This document shows, piece by piece, positions 45,504-54,295 of a stretch of DNA of 64,000 nucleotides. Where the stretch lies: contig NZ_RHQN01000001.1 of assembly GCF_003935425.1 (NCBI RefSeq), forward strand, positions 1 through 64,000. The letters are read 5' to 3'. This stretch comes from Pseudomonas sp. v388. GTDB taxonomy: Bacteria; Pseudomonadota; Gammaproteobacteria; Pseudomonadales; Pseudomonadaceae. The notes under the pieces are model-generated. The model did no database searches and had not been told where the DNA came from. It saw nothing but the letters and a program-made list of their open reading frames with translations. Position numbers and translations under genes: made by a program. Position 1 is the first letter of the stretch, and every line of letters starts with the position of its first letter.

Positions 45504-47288
45504 ATGACTGACCCAACCTCACGCCGTCTGCGCAGCCAGCAGTGGTTCGATGACCCGAGCCACGCGGACCTCACCGCGCTTTACGTTGAGCGCTACATGA
45601 ACCAGGGCCTGACCCGCGCCGAGTTGCAGTCGGGGCGGCCGATCATTGGCATCGCCCAGACCGGCAGCGACCTCACGCCGTGCAATCGTCACCACATCGA
45701 ACTGGCCAAGCGGGTCAAGGACGGTATCCGCGACGCAGGCGGCATTCCCATGGAGTTTCCGGTTCATCCCATCGCCGAGCAATCGCGGCGGCCCACTGCC
45801 GCCCTGGACCGCAACCTCGCGTATCTGGGGCTGGTCGAAGTGCTGCATGGCTATCCGCTGGACGGCGTGGTGCTGACCACCGGCTGCGATAAAACGACCC
45901 CTGCCTGCCTGATGGCGGCGGCCACCACTGACTTGCCGTCCATCGTGCTGTCAGGCGGACCCATGCTCGACGGCTGGCACAAAGGACAGCGCATCGGTTC
46001 CGGAACCGTGCTCTGGCATGCGCGCAATCTGCTCAGCGCCGGGGAGATCGACTACGAAGGCTTCATGACACTCACCACGGCGGCCTCGCCCTCGGTGGGT
46101 CACTGCAACACGATGGGCACGGCGTTGTCGATGAACGCTATCGCCGAAGCGCTGGGCATGTCGCTGCCCGGTTGCGCGAGCATTCCGGCGCCTTACCGTG
46201 AGCGCGGGCAAATGGCCTATGCCACGGGCATGCGCATTGTCGACCTGGTGCGCGAGGACGTGCGGCCGTCGCACATCATGACCCACGCCGCGTTCGAGAA
46301 TGCCATTGCGGTGGCCTCGGCGCTGGGTGCGTCCACCAACTGCCCGCCGCACCTGATCGCCATCGCCCGCCACAGCGGGATCGATCTGTCCCTGCAAGAC
46401 TGGCAGCGCGTGGGCGAAGACGTGCCGTTGCTGGTCAACTGCATGCCGGCCGGAGAATACCTGGGGGAAAGTTTTCACCGCGCCGGCGGCGTCCCGGCGG
46501 TGATGCACGAACTGGACAAGGTCGGGCGCCTGCACCGCGATTGCCGTTCGGCCAGCGGCCAGAGCATGGGCGAGATCGTCGAAAGCGCGGCGACCGGTGA
46601 CCGCGACGTCATCCGCAGCTGCGCCGAACCGCTCAAGCACCGCGCCGGTTTCATCGTGCTGAGTGGCAATTTCTTCGACAGCGCCATCATGAAAATGTCG
46701 GTGGTGGGCGAAGCCTTCCGCAGCACTTACCTGAGCGACCCGCTGCAGCCCAACAGCTTCGAGGCGCGGGCCATCGTTTTTGAAGGACCTGAGGATTATC
46801 AGGCGCGGATCAACGACCCGGCCCTGGACATCGACGAGCGCTGCATTCTGGTGATCCGTGGCTGCGGCACGGTCGGCTATCCCGGCAGCGCCGAGGTGGT
46901 GAACATGGCGCCGCCCGCCGCGCTGATCAAGGCGGGTATCGATTCGCTGCCTTGCCTGGGCGACGGTCGCCAGAGCGGTACTTCCGCCAGCCCGTCGATC
47001 CTCAACATGTCGCCGGAATCGGCGGTAGGCGGCGGCCTTTCCCTGCTGCGCACCGGCGACCGCCTGCGCGTCGACCTCAATGCCCGCAGCGTGAACCTGC
47101 TGGTGGACGAAGCCGAGCTGGCAGCGCGCCGTCAGGAACCCTTACCGGCATTGCCGCCCGCGCAAACGCCCTGGCAGGAGCTTTACCGGCAATTGGTCGG
47201 CCAGCTGTCCACCGGCGGTTGCCTGGAACCGGCCACCCTGCATTGGCGGGTGATCGAAAAAAACGGCCCCCCGCGCCATTCCCACTGA
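45504..47288 (+). CDS. IlvD/Edd family sugar-acid dehydratase (pentonate dehydratase type)
   Basis: 594 residues. The three iron-sulfur cysteines are Cys60 (TGSDLTPC), Cys128 (TTGCDKTTPAC) and Cys201 (VGHCNTMGTA). This spacing is that of L-arabinonate and D-xylonate dehydratases, which bind a [2Fe-2S] cluster and Mg2+. It removes water from an aldonate to give a 2-keto-3-deoxy acid. The exact sugar acid is not readable from sequence. With the following FAH-fold gene it forms a two-step dehydration route. Confidence 0.87.
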   Translation: MTDPTSRRLRSQQWFDDPSHADLTALYVERYMNQGLTRAELQSGRPIIGIAQTGSDLTPCNRHHIELAKRVKDGIRDAGGIPMEFPVHPIAEQSRRPTAALDRNLAYLGLVEVLHGYPLDGVVLTTGCDKTTPACLMAAATTDLPSIVLSGGPMLDGWHKGQRIGSGTVLWHARNLLSAGEIDYEGFMTLTTAASPSVGHCNTMGTALSMNAIAEALGMSLPGCASIPAPYRERGQMAYATGMRIVDLVREDVRPSHIMTHAAFENAIAVASALGASTNCPPHLIAIARHSGIDLSLQDWQRVGEDVPLLVNCMPAGEYLGESFHRAGGVPAVMHELDKVGRLHRDCRSASGQSMGEIVESAATGDRDVIRSCAEPLKHRAGFIVLSGNFFDSAIMKMSVVGEAFRSTYLSDPLQPNSFEARAIVFEGPEDYQARINDPALDIDERCILVIRGCGTVGYPGSAEVVNMAPPAALIKAGIDSLPCLGDGRQSGTSASPSILNMSPESAVGGGLSLLRTGDRLRVDLNARSVNLLVDEAELAARRQEPLPALPPAQTPWQELYRQLVGQLSTGGCLEPATLHWRVIEKNGPPRHSH

Positions 47289-47303
47289 GCCCAAGGACGA
47301 ATT

Positions 47304-48482
47304 ATGCAAGCGCTGCAACTGACGATTGAGAATTCCATGCCCCACGACTGGCAACGCGCAACCCTGGTAGGGCGCGTGTGGCTGCCGGGCGAGCAGGGCG
47401 GTCCGGCTGTCGTGGTATTGCGTGACGGTGAGGTCATCGATGTCACCGCGCAGTTTCCCACCCTGAGCCTGCTGCTCGACAGCGATACACCGCTGCAGGC
47501 CGCACGGGAGGCCGGTGGCCCGCGGATTTGCAGCGTGGAGGCGCTGCTCGCCAACAGCGGCGAACATCGTGATCCTGCACGGCCAGGCCTGTTGCCGCCC
47601 ACCGATCTGCAGGTGATCAAGGCGGCGGGCGTGACCTTCGCCGCGAGCATGATCGAGCGGGTAATCGAAGAAAAAGCCGGCGGCAATGCGCAGCGGGCGC
47701 TACAGATACGCCAGCTGGTACAAGGGGTCATCGGCGACAACCTGCGTGATCTGCGCCCCGGCTCTGCCGAGGCGATGCGTCTCAAACAGGTGCTCATCGA
47801 GCAGCAGATGTGGTCCCAGTACCTGGAAGTGGGCATAGGTCCGGATGCCGAGATCTTCACCAAGGCGCCGATACTCGCCGCCGTGGGCAGTGGCAGTTCC
47901 ATCGGCATCCATCCGCACTCGAGCTGGAATAACCCGGAACCTGAAGTGGTACTGGCGGTGGACAGCAAAGGCGGCATTCAGGGCGCGACGCTGGGCAACG
48001 ATGTCAACCTGCGCGATTTCGAAGGGCGCAGCGCGCTGCTGCTCAGCAAAGCCAAGGACAACAACGCCTCGTGCGCACTGGGGCCTTTCATCCGTCTGTT
48101 CGACGAGCATTTCGGCCTGGACGATGTGCGCCGCTGTGAAGTTGCCCTGCGTGTCGAAGGCCAGGACGGCTACGTGCTCAACGGCGCCAGTTCCATGAGC
48201 CAGATCAGCCGCGACCCGGCCGATCTGGTCCAGCAGACCCTCAACCTCAACCATCAGTATCCCGATGGCTTCGTCCTGTTCCTCGGCACCCTGTTCGCGC
48301 CCACCGATGATCGCGACCAGCCGGGCCAGGGCTTCACCCACAAGGTGGGAGATCGGGTGAGTATTTCCTCGCCGCTGTTGGGTTGCCTTCAAAACCGCGT
48401 TGCCACCAGCGATCAGGCCCCGCCCTGGCGCTTTGGCGTGGGTGCGCTCATGAGCAATCTGGCGCGACGCGGCGTGCTGTAG
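47304..48482 (+). CDS. fumarylacetoacetate hydrolase family protein, 2-keto-3-deoxypentonate dehydratase-like (XylX/AraD1 type)
   Basis: 392 residues, longer than hydrolytic FAH proteins and like XylX of Caulobacter or GguC/AraD1 proteins. The core has TFAASMIERVIEEKAGG, the metal region GIGPDAEIFTKAP, then PEPEVVLAVDSKGGIQGATLGNDVNLRD and LSKAKDNNASCALGPFI. XylX-type enzymes dehydrate 2-keto-3-deoxypentonate to 2-oxoglutarate semialdehyde. A semialdehyde dehydrogenase to finish the route is absent here. Last gene of the operon. Confidence 0.8.
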   Translation: MQALQLTIENSMPHDWQRATLVGRVWLPGEQGGPAVVVLRDGEVIDVTAQFPTLSLLLDSDTPLQAAREAGGPRICSVEALLANSGEHRDPARPGLLPPTDLQVIKAAGVTFAASMIERVIEEKAGGNAQRALQIRQLVQGVIGDNLRDLRPGSAEAMRLKQVLIEQQMWSQYLEVGIGPDAEIFTKAPILAAVGSGSSIGIHPHSSWNNPEPEVVLAVDSKGGIQGATLGNDVNLRDFEGRSALLLSKAKDNNASCALGPFIRLFDEHFGLDDVRRCEVALRVEGQDGYVLNGASSMSQISRDPADLVQQTLNLNHQYPDGFVLFLGTLFAPTDDRDQPGQGFTHKVGDRVSISSPLLGCLQNRVATSDQAPPWRFGVGALMSNLARRGVL

Positions 48483-48890
48483 ACGGCGCGACACTTTCCT
48501 CCTTGTCCACCTGATCAGCCGGGCCTGGCTCACAGGAACGTCCACGTGGCGAACCCATACGCTGGGCACCGCTGCGTGGCCCAGACTCGGGTCATGGTCG
48601 GAAAAAGTTCCGGTGGGCGAGAATCGGAGCGGGATGCTCGCCTGCGCTTCACGCTCCGCTTCGGTGCACCGGTTCACCTCCCTCAACGGCCGAATCCGGT
48701 CCGTACCGCAGCCCGCCAGCCTCGACGCGCTCGCACCAATTCTGGAAATGCTCGCACCTGATTGAAGCATTTAATTCATTCTAGTTATCGCTTGAATTAT
48801 TTGATCCGTCATCCTAGTCTGGGCCTCGAAACGCCTGCGCAAGCGGTAAGGCGGCCTAGTTGAACTGACTGATTGATCGGGGAGCAAGAC
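48483..48890. other. gene-free stretch before the ABC importer
   Basis: About 400 bases. The last 120 bases are AT-rich and probably hold the promoter of the binding-protein gene (GGGGAG precedes its ATG). No repeat, terminator with a T-run or small gene was recognised. Confidence 0.45.
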
Positions 48891-49667
48891 ATGAATGTGA
48901 AAGTACTCTTGAGCATGGCCGTGGCGACCGCATTTTCCGCTTCTACCTGGGCTGCCGACTGGACCGTGGGCGCCAACGTGGGCAACGTACCCTGGGAATT
49001 TCAGGACGCCAAAGGCGAGATCGTCGGCTTTGAAATTGACGTCGTAAAGGAAGTCGCCAAGCGCGCCGGCAAGACTGTCGAGTTCGTCAACATACCGTTC
49101 AATGGCCTGTTCAGTGCCGTGCAGTCCAAACGTGCCGACATCGCCATTTCCTCGATCACGATTACCCCCAAACGCCTCGAATCGGTGGGTTTCGCCCAGC
49201 CGTACTACGACAGTGACCAGTCCCTGTCGGTACTCGCGAAGTCCGGCATTACCGGTTTGAAAGACATGGACGGCAAAGTTGTGGGTGTCGATACCGGGTC
49301 CACCGGTGACATGTGGGTGAATACCCATCAGTCCGAGTACAAGTTCAAGGAAGTCTCGCGCTACGAAGGTCTGTCGCCTGCCATGCTCGATCTGGCGTCG
49401 GGCCGCATGGACGGCTATGTGAGCGATATTCCGGCGGTCCTGTACTACATCAAGGACAAGCCTCAATACAAGGTGGTGGCGCGTATTCCGACCAGCGAAA
49501 AGTATTCGCTGATGCACGCCAAGGGCTGGGCATCAGCCGCTCAGGTGAACGACATCATCTCGTCGATGAAAAAGGACGGCGTGATCGCCGACCTGCACAA
49601 GAAATGGTTCGGTGTTGATGCCGACCCTGAGTCCAGCACGGTGAAAGTGGTGGATGTGCTCAAGTAG
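48891..49667 (+). CDS. ABC transporter substrate-binding protein, polar amino acid type
   Basis: 258 residues from ATG at 48891 (GGGGAG ten bases upstream). The signal peptide is residues 1-21, ending STWAA. The mature protein has the SBP_bac_3 fold: VGANVGNVPWEFQDAKGEIVGFEIDVVKEVAKRAGK, then the conserved KRADIAISSITITPKR. It binds an amino-acid-like solute in the periplasm for the permease and ATPase that follow. The operon's enzymes suggest a ureide or hydantoin-derived ligand instead of a standard amino acid. Confidence 0.88.
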   Translation: MNVKVLLSMAVATAFSASTWAADWTVGANVGNVPWEFQDAKGEIVGFEIDVVKEVAKRAGKTVEFVNIPFNGLFSAVQSKRADIAISSITITPKRLESVGFAQPYYDSDQSLSVLAKSGITGLKDMDGKVVGVDTGSTGDMWVNTHQSEYKFKEVSRYEGLSPAMLDLASGRMDGYVSDIPAVLYYIKDKPQYKVVARIPTSEKYSLMHAKGWASAAQVNDIISSMKKDGVIADLHKKWFGVDADPESSTVKVVDVLK

Positions 49668-49766
49668 CCACTCTGCTGACCACCGACTTCGCGCGCCGCC
49701 ACCACAGCGCCGGTAAGTACTGACCCGACGCTTGCTACCTCAGCCCATTTCCACCAAGGAATCGCA

Positions 49767-50444
49767 ATGGAGTTGTTACAGACTTTCTTCAACTGGAGCG
49801 TGTTCGTCGATGCGCTGCCACTGATGCTGCGCGGCCTTGGTGTGACCGTGATGCTGGGCGTTGTCAGCATCATTCTGGGGCTGGCCGGCGGCCTGCTGCT
49901 GGCGATGCTGCGGCTCTACGCGTACGCGCCGATTCGCTGGCTGGCGCGAGTCTACATCGACGTGCTGCGGTCCATTCCGCTGCTGGTGTTGCTCGTGCTG
50001 ATCTATTACGCGTTGCCGTTTGTTGGCATTCGCCTGTCTTCTTTTGCAGCAGCGACTGCCGCGTTGTCACTGGTTTCCTGCGCTTACTCGGCCGAGATTT
50101 TCCGGTCCGGAATCGAGGCCATTCCACGCGGACAGTTCGAAGCGTCCGCGTCCCAGGGCATGAGCTTTTTCAACACCATGCGCGACATCATCCTGCCGCA
50201 AGCGATGCGAATCGTGATGCCGCCCATGACCAGCAACTGCATCAACGTCATGAAAGACACCGCCTTGGCGTCGGTCGTGGCCATGCCGGATCTGCTCAAG
50301 CAAGCCACTCAGGCTCAGGCGCTGGCGGCCAATCCGACGCCGTTGGTGGGTGCCGCGGTGATGTACCTGTTGCTGTTGCTGCCACTCGTGCAGCTGGTGA
50401 GCTGGCATGAACGACGCAGTGCCTCCGGGAGAAAAGGCGCATGA
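49767..50444 (+). CDS. ABC transporter permease, polar amino acid type
   Basis: 225 residues with five membrane segments. The permease loop EAA motif appears as [37 protein letters not shown], the His/Glu/Met-type family form. Only one permease is present, so it probably works as a homodimer. Its stop overlaps the ATPase start by four bases. Confidence 0.9.
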   Translation: MELLQTFFNWSVFVDALPLMLRGLGVTVMLGVVSIILGLAGGLLLAMLRLYAYAPIRWLARVYIDVLRSIPLLVLLVLIYYALPFVGIRLSSFAAATAALSLVSCAYSAEIFRSGIEAIPRGQFEASASQGMSFFNTMRDIILPQAMRIVMPPMTSNCINVMKDTALASVVAMPDLLKQATQAQALAANPTPLVGAAVMYLLLLLPLVQLVSWHERRSASGRKGA

Positions 50445-51175
50445 GCACCGTCATCGAAATACAACGAGTGGCCAAATTCTATGGGGCCTTCCAGGCTCTG
50501 GCGGATATCAACCTGAGCGTCGATCAAGGCGAAGTGGTGGTTATCCTCGGCCCTTCGGGCTCGGGCAAATCGACCTTGATCCGCTGTATCAATCTGCTGG
50601 AGGAATACCAGGAAGGCGACATCCGCGTTGCCGATCAGCGCGTGGAAAACGGGCCGAAGCTGGCGGGCATTCGCTGCGAGGTCGGCATGGTGTTCCAGAA
50701 CTTCAACCTGTATCCGCACCTGACCGTGCTCGCCAACGTTGCGCTGGCGCCCGTGCGGGTACGGGGCATGTCCCGACGTGATGCCAATGAACGGGCGCGC
50801 CTGTTACTGGAAAAGGTCGGGATGGCTGCGCACGCGGAGAAATACCCCGGCCAGCTCTCCGGCGGACAGCAGCAACGCGTGGCCATTGCCCGCACCATGG
50901 CAATGGAACCCCGGGTGATCCTGTTCGACGAGCCCACTTCCGCGCTCGATCCTGAAATGGTAGGCGAGGTGCTGGACGTCATGCAGAACCTGGCACGTTC
51001 CGGGGTGACGATGGTTGTTGTCACTCACGAGATGGGGTTTGCCCGCAAGGTCGCCGATAGGGTGATCTTCATGGAAAACGGCCGAATCATCGAACAGAAC
51101 AATCCGCACGATTTCTTCACGGCCCCGCAAGAGCCGAGAACCCGTGCGTTCTTGCAGGCGATCCTGCATCACTGA
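50441..51175 (+). CDS. ABC transporter ATP-binding protein, GlnQ-like
   Basis: 244 residues. Walker [10 protein letters not shown] at 37-45, Q-loop [12 protein letters not shown], signature LSGGQQQR, Walker [15 protein letters not shown] and the H-loop in [17 protein letters not shown] are all intact. It is the ATPase of the importer encoded with the two preceding genes. Confidence 0.93.
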   Translation: MSTVIEIQRVAKFYGAFQALADINLSVDQGEVVVILGPSGSGKSTLIRCINLLEEYQEGDIRVADQRVENGPKLAGIRCEVGMVFQNFNLYPHLTVLANVALAPVRVRGMSRRDANERARLLLEKVGMAAHAEKYPGQLSGGQQQRVAIARTMAMEPRVILFDEPTSALDPEMVGEVLDVMQNLARSGVTMVVVTHEMGFARKVADRVIFMENGRIIEQNNPHDFFTAPQEPRTRAFLQAILHH

Positions 51176-51196
51176 TCAGATTGTGGAGAACATGCC

Positions 51197-52444
51197 TTGA
51201 AAGCTCTGGATATCGACTACGTACGCAGCCAGTTTCCTGCACTGAGCAGCGGTTATGCCTACCTCGACAACGCCGGCGGTTCTGCCGTGCTCAAGCCGGT
51301 TGCCGACCGTATCAGCGATTACCTGCTCAACAGTGCGGTGCAACTGGGTGCCTCCTACAGCGAATCGGTTGATGCCGGCGCGCGGGTCATGCAGGCTCGT
51401 GAATCGGTCGCCAGGTTGATCAATGCACCCCATCCGCAAGAGTGCGTAATGGGTGGCTCTACCACGCACCTGCTGCAAATCCTCTGCCGCGCGATTGCGC
51501 CGTCGATTCAAGCCGGTGACGAGATCATCGTCACCGATTGCGATCACGAAGCCAATATCGGCCCCTGGATGCGCCTGTGCGAAGAGCGCGGCGCGACGTT
51601 GCGGGTATGGGCCGTGAGTCCGCACAGCCTTGAACTTGAGCTTGATGATCTGGACGCGTTGCTCAGCGAAAAAACCCGCTACGTGGCGATGACTCATGCC
51701 TCGAACATTCTCGGCAGCGTCAACCCCGTGGCCCAGGTGGCGCGCAAGGTTCATGCGGTGGGCGGTAAATTGTGCGTTGATGCGGTTGCCTACGCGCCTC
51801 ATCGACTGGTGGATGTGCAAGCGAGCGGTGCCGATTACTACGTGTTCAGTTTCTACAAGACCTTCGGCCCGCACTTTGCCGTGTTGTGGGGCAAGCGCGA
51901 AGCATTGCTGGAGCTGCCAAGCCTTAACCACTTTTTCATCGGGCGCGACGTCATTCCTTACAAGCTTCAGCCCGGCAACCTCAACTATGAACTGTCCTAC
52001 GGCTGCATCGGAATAAGCGATTACCTGATCGACATCGGCCGACAGCTGGGCGCCATGGGCAGCGAGCGCCAGTTGATGCAGGCCGCTTTCGATGCCTTCG
52101 AGGTGCAGGAAGATCGTCTGGCCGAGATCCTGTTGGCCTTTCTGCGCGAAACGCCGGGGGTACGAATCATCGGCAAGCCGCGTGTGACCGACGGCGACCG
52201 TGTGCCCACCATCAGTTTTGTGGTCGAAGGTATCCAGTCCGAAGCGATCGTTCGACGCGTCGATGCGCATCGAATGGGAATTCGTTACGGTGATTTCTAC
52301 GCCCGCCGCTTGATCGAAGCGCTTGGCCTGACCCGCTACGGCGGCGTGGTCCGCGTATCGATCGCGCATTACAACAGCGTCGATGAAATGAAGCGCCTGG
52401 TGGCGCATCTTGCCCAGGCAATCACCGAACTGCGTCCTTCCTGA
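51197..52444 (+). CDS. class V aminotransferase, cysteine desulfurase-like (TIGR01976 type)
   Basis: 415 residues starting with TTG at 51197 (GGAG upstream). PLP lysine Lys221 is in FSFYKTFGPH, the PLP phosphate site in GGSTTHLL and the ring-stacking Asp in VDAVAYAPH. It belongs to the desulfurase-like group whose substrates are unknown. There is no partner iron-sulfur gene, and the operon is catabolic. A role on an amino group or N-C bond of the imported compound is therefore more likely than sulfur transfer, by analogy with class V ureidoglycine aminotransferases. This is inference. Confidence 0.8.
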   Translation: MKALDIDYVRSQFPALSSGYAYLDNAGGSAVLKPVADRISDYLLNSAVQLGASYSESVDAGARVMQARESVARLINAPHPQECVMGGSTTHLLQILCRAIAPSIQAGDEIIVTDCDHEANIGPWMRLCEERGATLRVWAVSPHSLELELDDLDALLSEKTRYVAMTHASNILGSVNPVAQVARKVHAVGGKLCVDAVAYAPHRLVDVQASGADYYVFSFYKTFGPHFAVLWGKREALLELPSLNHFFIGRDVIPYKLQPGNLNYELSYGCIGISDYLIDIGRQLGAMGSERQLMQAAFDAFEVQEDRLAEILLAFLRETPGVRIIGKPRVTDGDRVPTISFVVEGIQSEAIVRRVDAHRMGIRYGDFYARRLIEALGLTRYGGVVRVSIAHYNSVDEMKRLVAHLAQAITELRPS

Positions 52445-52460
52445 ATTTTCGAGCGATTTT

Positions 52461-53333
52461 ATGCCTGTACCCCTGACACTGGCCGAGCTGCGTTCGGCCA
52501 TCGTTGAACACCAGGAACGCTTGACCGCGCGCCAGCGTGATGCCGCCCATTATCTGACCGAGCACCCGCACGACGTTGCGTTGAACACCGTGGCTGCGCT
52601 GGCGAAGATTTCCGGCATACCGTCTTCTGCATTCATCCGGCTGGCCCAGGCGTTGGGGTTCGGCGGGTTCAGCGATTTGCAGAAACTGTTCAAGCAGCCA
52701 TTGCAGCAAGCCGGGCAGGGCAGTTTCAAAGAGCGCATCCGGCATTACCGTGGCGAGCAACTGCTCGACGACCCGACTGACGTCGGCGCCATGCTGTCGG
52801 CGTTCAGCCGGGCCAACATCGTGTCCCTTGAGCACCTGGCGGAAGGTCAGCAGGTCGAGGCCATTGAAAAGGCCATCCTGTTGCTGCAGCAGGCGCGTAC
52901 CACTTTTGTCGTCGGCATGCGCCGTTCGTTTCCCATGGCGGCCTACCTCAGCTACGCCCTGAGCCGCGTGGGCAGACGCGCCGTACACATCAGTGGCCTG
53001 GGCGGCAGCCTGCGCGAACAGGTCGGTGCGCTGCACGGCGATGACGTACTGGTGGCGGTGAGTTTTCCTCCCTACGCGCAGGAAACCATCGACGCGTGTC
53101 AGCAGGCTGTTGCGGCCGGGACCCCCATCGTGGCGATTACGGACAGCATCCTCAGTCCCGTCGGACAGAAAGCGTCGGTGATGATCGAGGTCAATGATGC
53201 CGAACTGCTGGGTTTTCGCTCGTTGACCGCCGCCTTCTGCATCGCGCAGACGCTGGCCATGGGGCTGGCGTTCCGCAATGGCCAGAACCTGGACGGGCCT
53301 GATCACGATGCACTCAAAGATATCGACTGCTGA
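52461..53333 (+). CDS. RpiR/MurR-family transcriptional regulator
   Basis: 290 residues from ATG at 52461. The N-terminal helix-turn-helix domain includes TVAALAKISGIPSSAFIRLAQALGFGGFSDLQKLF. The C-terminal SIS domain begins near residue 130 (FVVGMRRSFPMAAYLSYAL) and includes GDDVLVAVSFPPYAQETIDACQQA. SIS domains usually bind a phosphosugar or other small ligand. Lying inside the operon between the aminotransferase-like and deacetylase genes, it is probably the local regulator. Confidence 0.88.
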   Translation: MPVPLTLAELRSAIVEHQERLTARQRDAAHYLTEHPHDVALNTVAALAKISGIPSSAFIRLAQALGFGGFSDLQKLFKQPLQQAGQGSFKERIRHYRGEQLLDDPTDVGAMLSAFSRANIVSLEHLAEGQQVEAIEKAILLLQQARTTFVVGMRRSFPMAAYLSYALSRVGRRAVHISGLGGSLREQVGALHGDDVLVAVSFPPYAQETIDACQQAVAAGTPIVAITDSILSPVGQKASVMIEVNDAELLGFRSLTAAFCIAQTLAMGLAFRNGQNLDGPDHDALKDIDC

Positions 53334-53386
53334 GCCTGGGCTTGGCGGTTTTGCCTAACGTTGAATCGTTGCAGGAGACAGGACCC

Positions 53387-54283
53387 ATGGCATTACCCCA
53401 TCGTGATCTGGTCGGCTATGGCCGACAACGCCCTCAGGGCACCTGGCCTAACGGCGCCCGGCTGGCGATCAACTTCGTCATCAATTACGAAGAAGGTTCG
53501 GAGCGCTCGCTGGCAATGGGCGACCCTGACCAGGAGAGCATGACCGAGTGGGGCAGCTATCAGTTTCCTGACGGCGTCCGCAATCTGGCCATGGAGTCGA
53601 TGTACGAGTACGGCGCACGGGTCGGTATCTGGCGCATTCTCGACATCCTGCAGGCCGCCGACGTCCCCGCGACCTTTCATGCGTGCGCGGTGGCGTTCGA
53701 ACAAAACCCCGATGTGGCGAAAGCGGCTGTCGAACTGGGCCACGAAATCTGCAGCCATGGCTATCGCTGGGAAGAGGTTTTCCGTCTGAGCGAAGCCCAG
53801 GAGCGCGAGCACATTCGGCTTGCGATCGAGTCGTTCGAGCGCACCTGTGGCAAACGTCCCGTGGGCTGGTACTGCCGCTACGGCGCCAGCGTACATACCC
53901 GGCGACTGGTGGCCGAGGAGGGAGGATTTCTCTATGACTCCGATGCGTATAACGACGACGTTCCCTACTTCGTCGACGTCCAGGGCAAGCAGCACCTGGT
54001 CGTTCCCTACACCAGCGACGTCAACGACTTCCGCTACTGGAACTCCCCAGGGCTTTCCCAGGCCTCGGACTTCCTCGAATACATGAAGGAAAGTTTCGAC
54101 GTGCTGTACGAAGAAGCCGCCGATGGCCTGCGAATGATGTCCATCGGGCTGCATCCGCGCATGGTCGGGCGGCCGGGCCGGGTGCGTGCCATCAAGCGAT
54201 TCATCGAGTACGCACAGAGCCACGATGAGGTGTGGTTCACCACCCGTGAAGAAATAGCCAGGGCCTGGTTGGCGCGCGGCTGA
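53387..54283 (+). CDS. PuuE-like allantoinase / polysaccharide deacetylase family protein
   Basis: 298 residues from ATG at 53387 (AGGAG upstream). It has the PuuE signature HRDLVGYGRQRPQGTWPNGARLAINFVINYEEGSE and the deacetylase barrel blocks ATFHACAVAFEQNPDVAKAAVELGHEICSHGYRWEEV and GWYCRYGASVHTRRL. PuuE opens allantoin without a metal in purine-using pseudomonads. No other purine gene is present, so the true substrate may be a related cyclic ureide. It precedes the hydantoinase by 12 bases. Confidence 0.83.
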   Translation: MALPHRDLVGYGRQRPQGTWPNGARLAINFVINYEEGSERSLAMGDPDQESMTEWGSYQFPDGVRNLAMESMYEYGARVGIWRILDILQAADVPATFHACAVAFEQNPDVAKAAVELGHEICSHGYRWEEVFRLSEAQEREHIRLAIESFERTCGKRPVGWYCRYGASVHTRRLVAEEGGFLYDSDAYNDDVPYFVDVQGKQHLVVPYTSDVNDFRYWNSPGLSQASDFLEYMKESFDVLYEEAADGLRMMSIGLHPRMVGRPGRVRAIKRFIEYAQSHDEVWFTTREEIARAWLARG

Positions 54284-54295
54284 GGGAGTCCGGAC

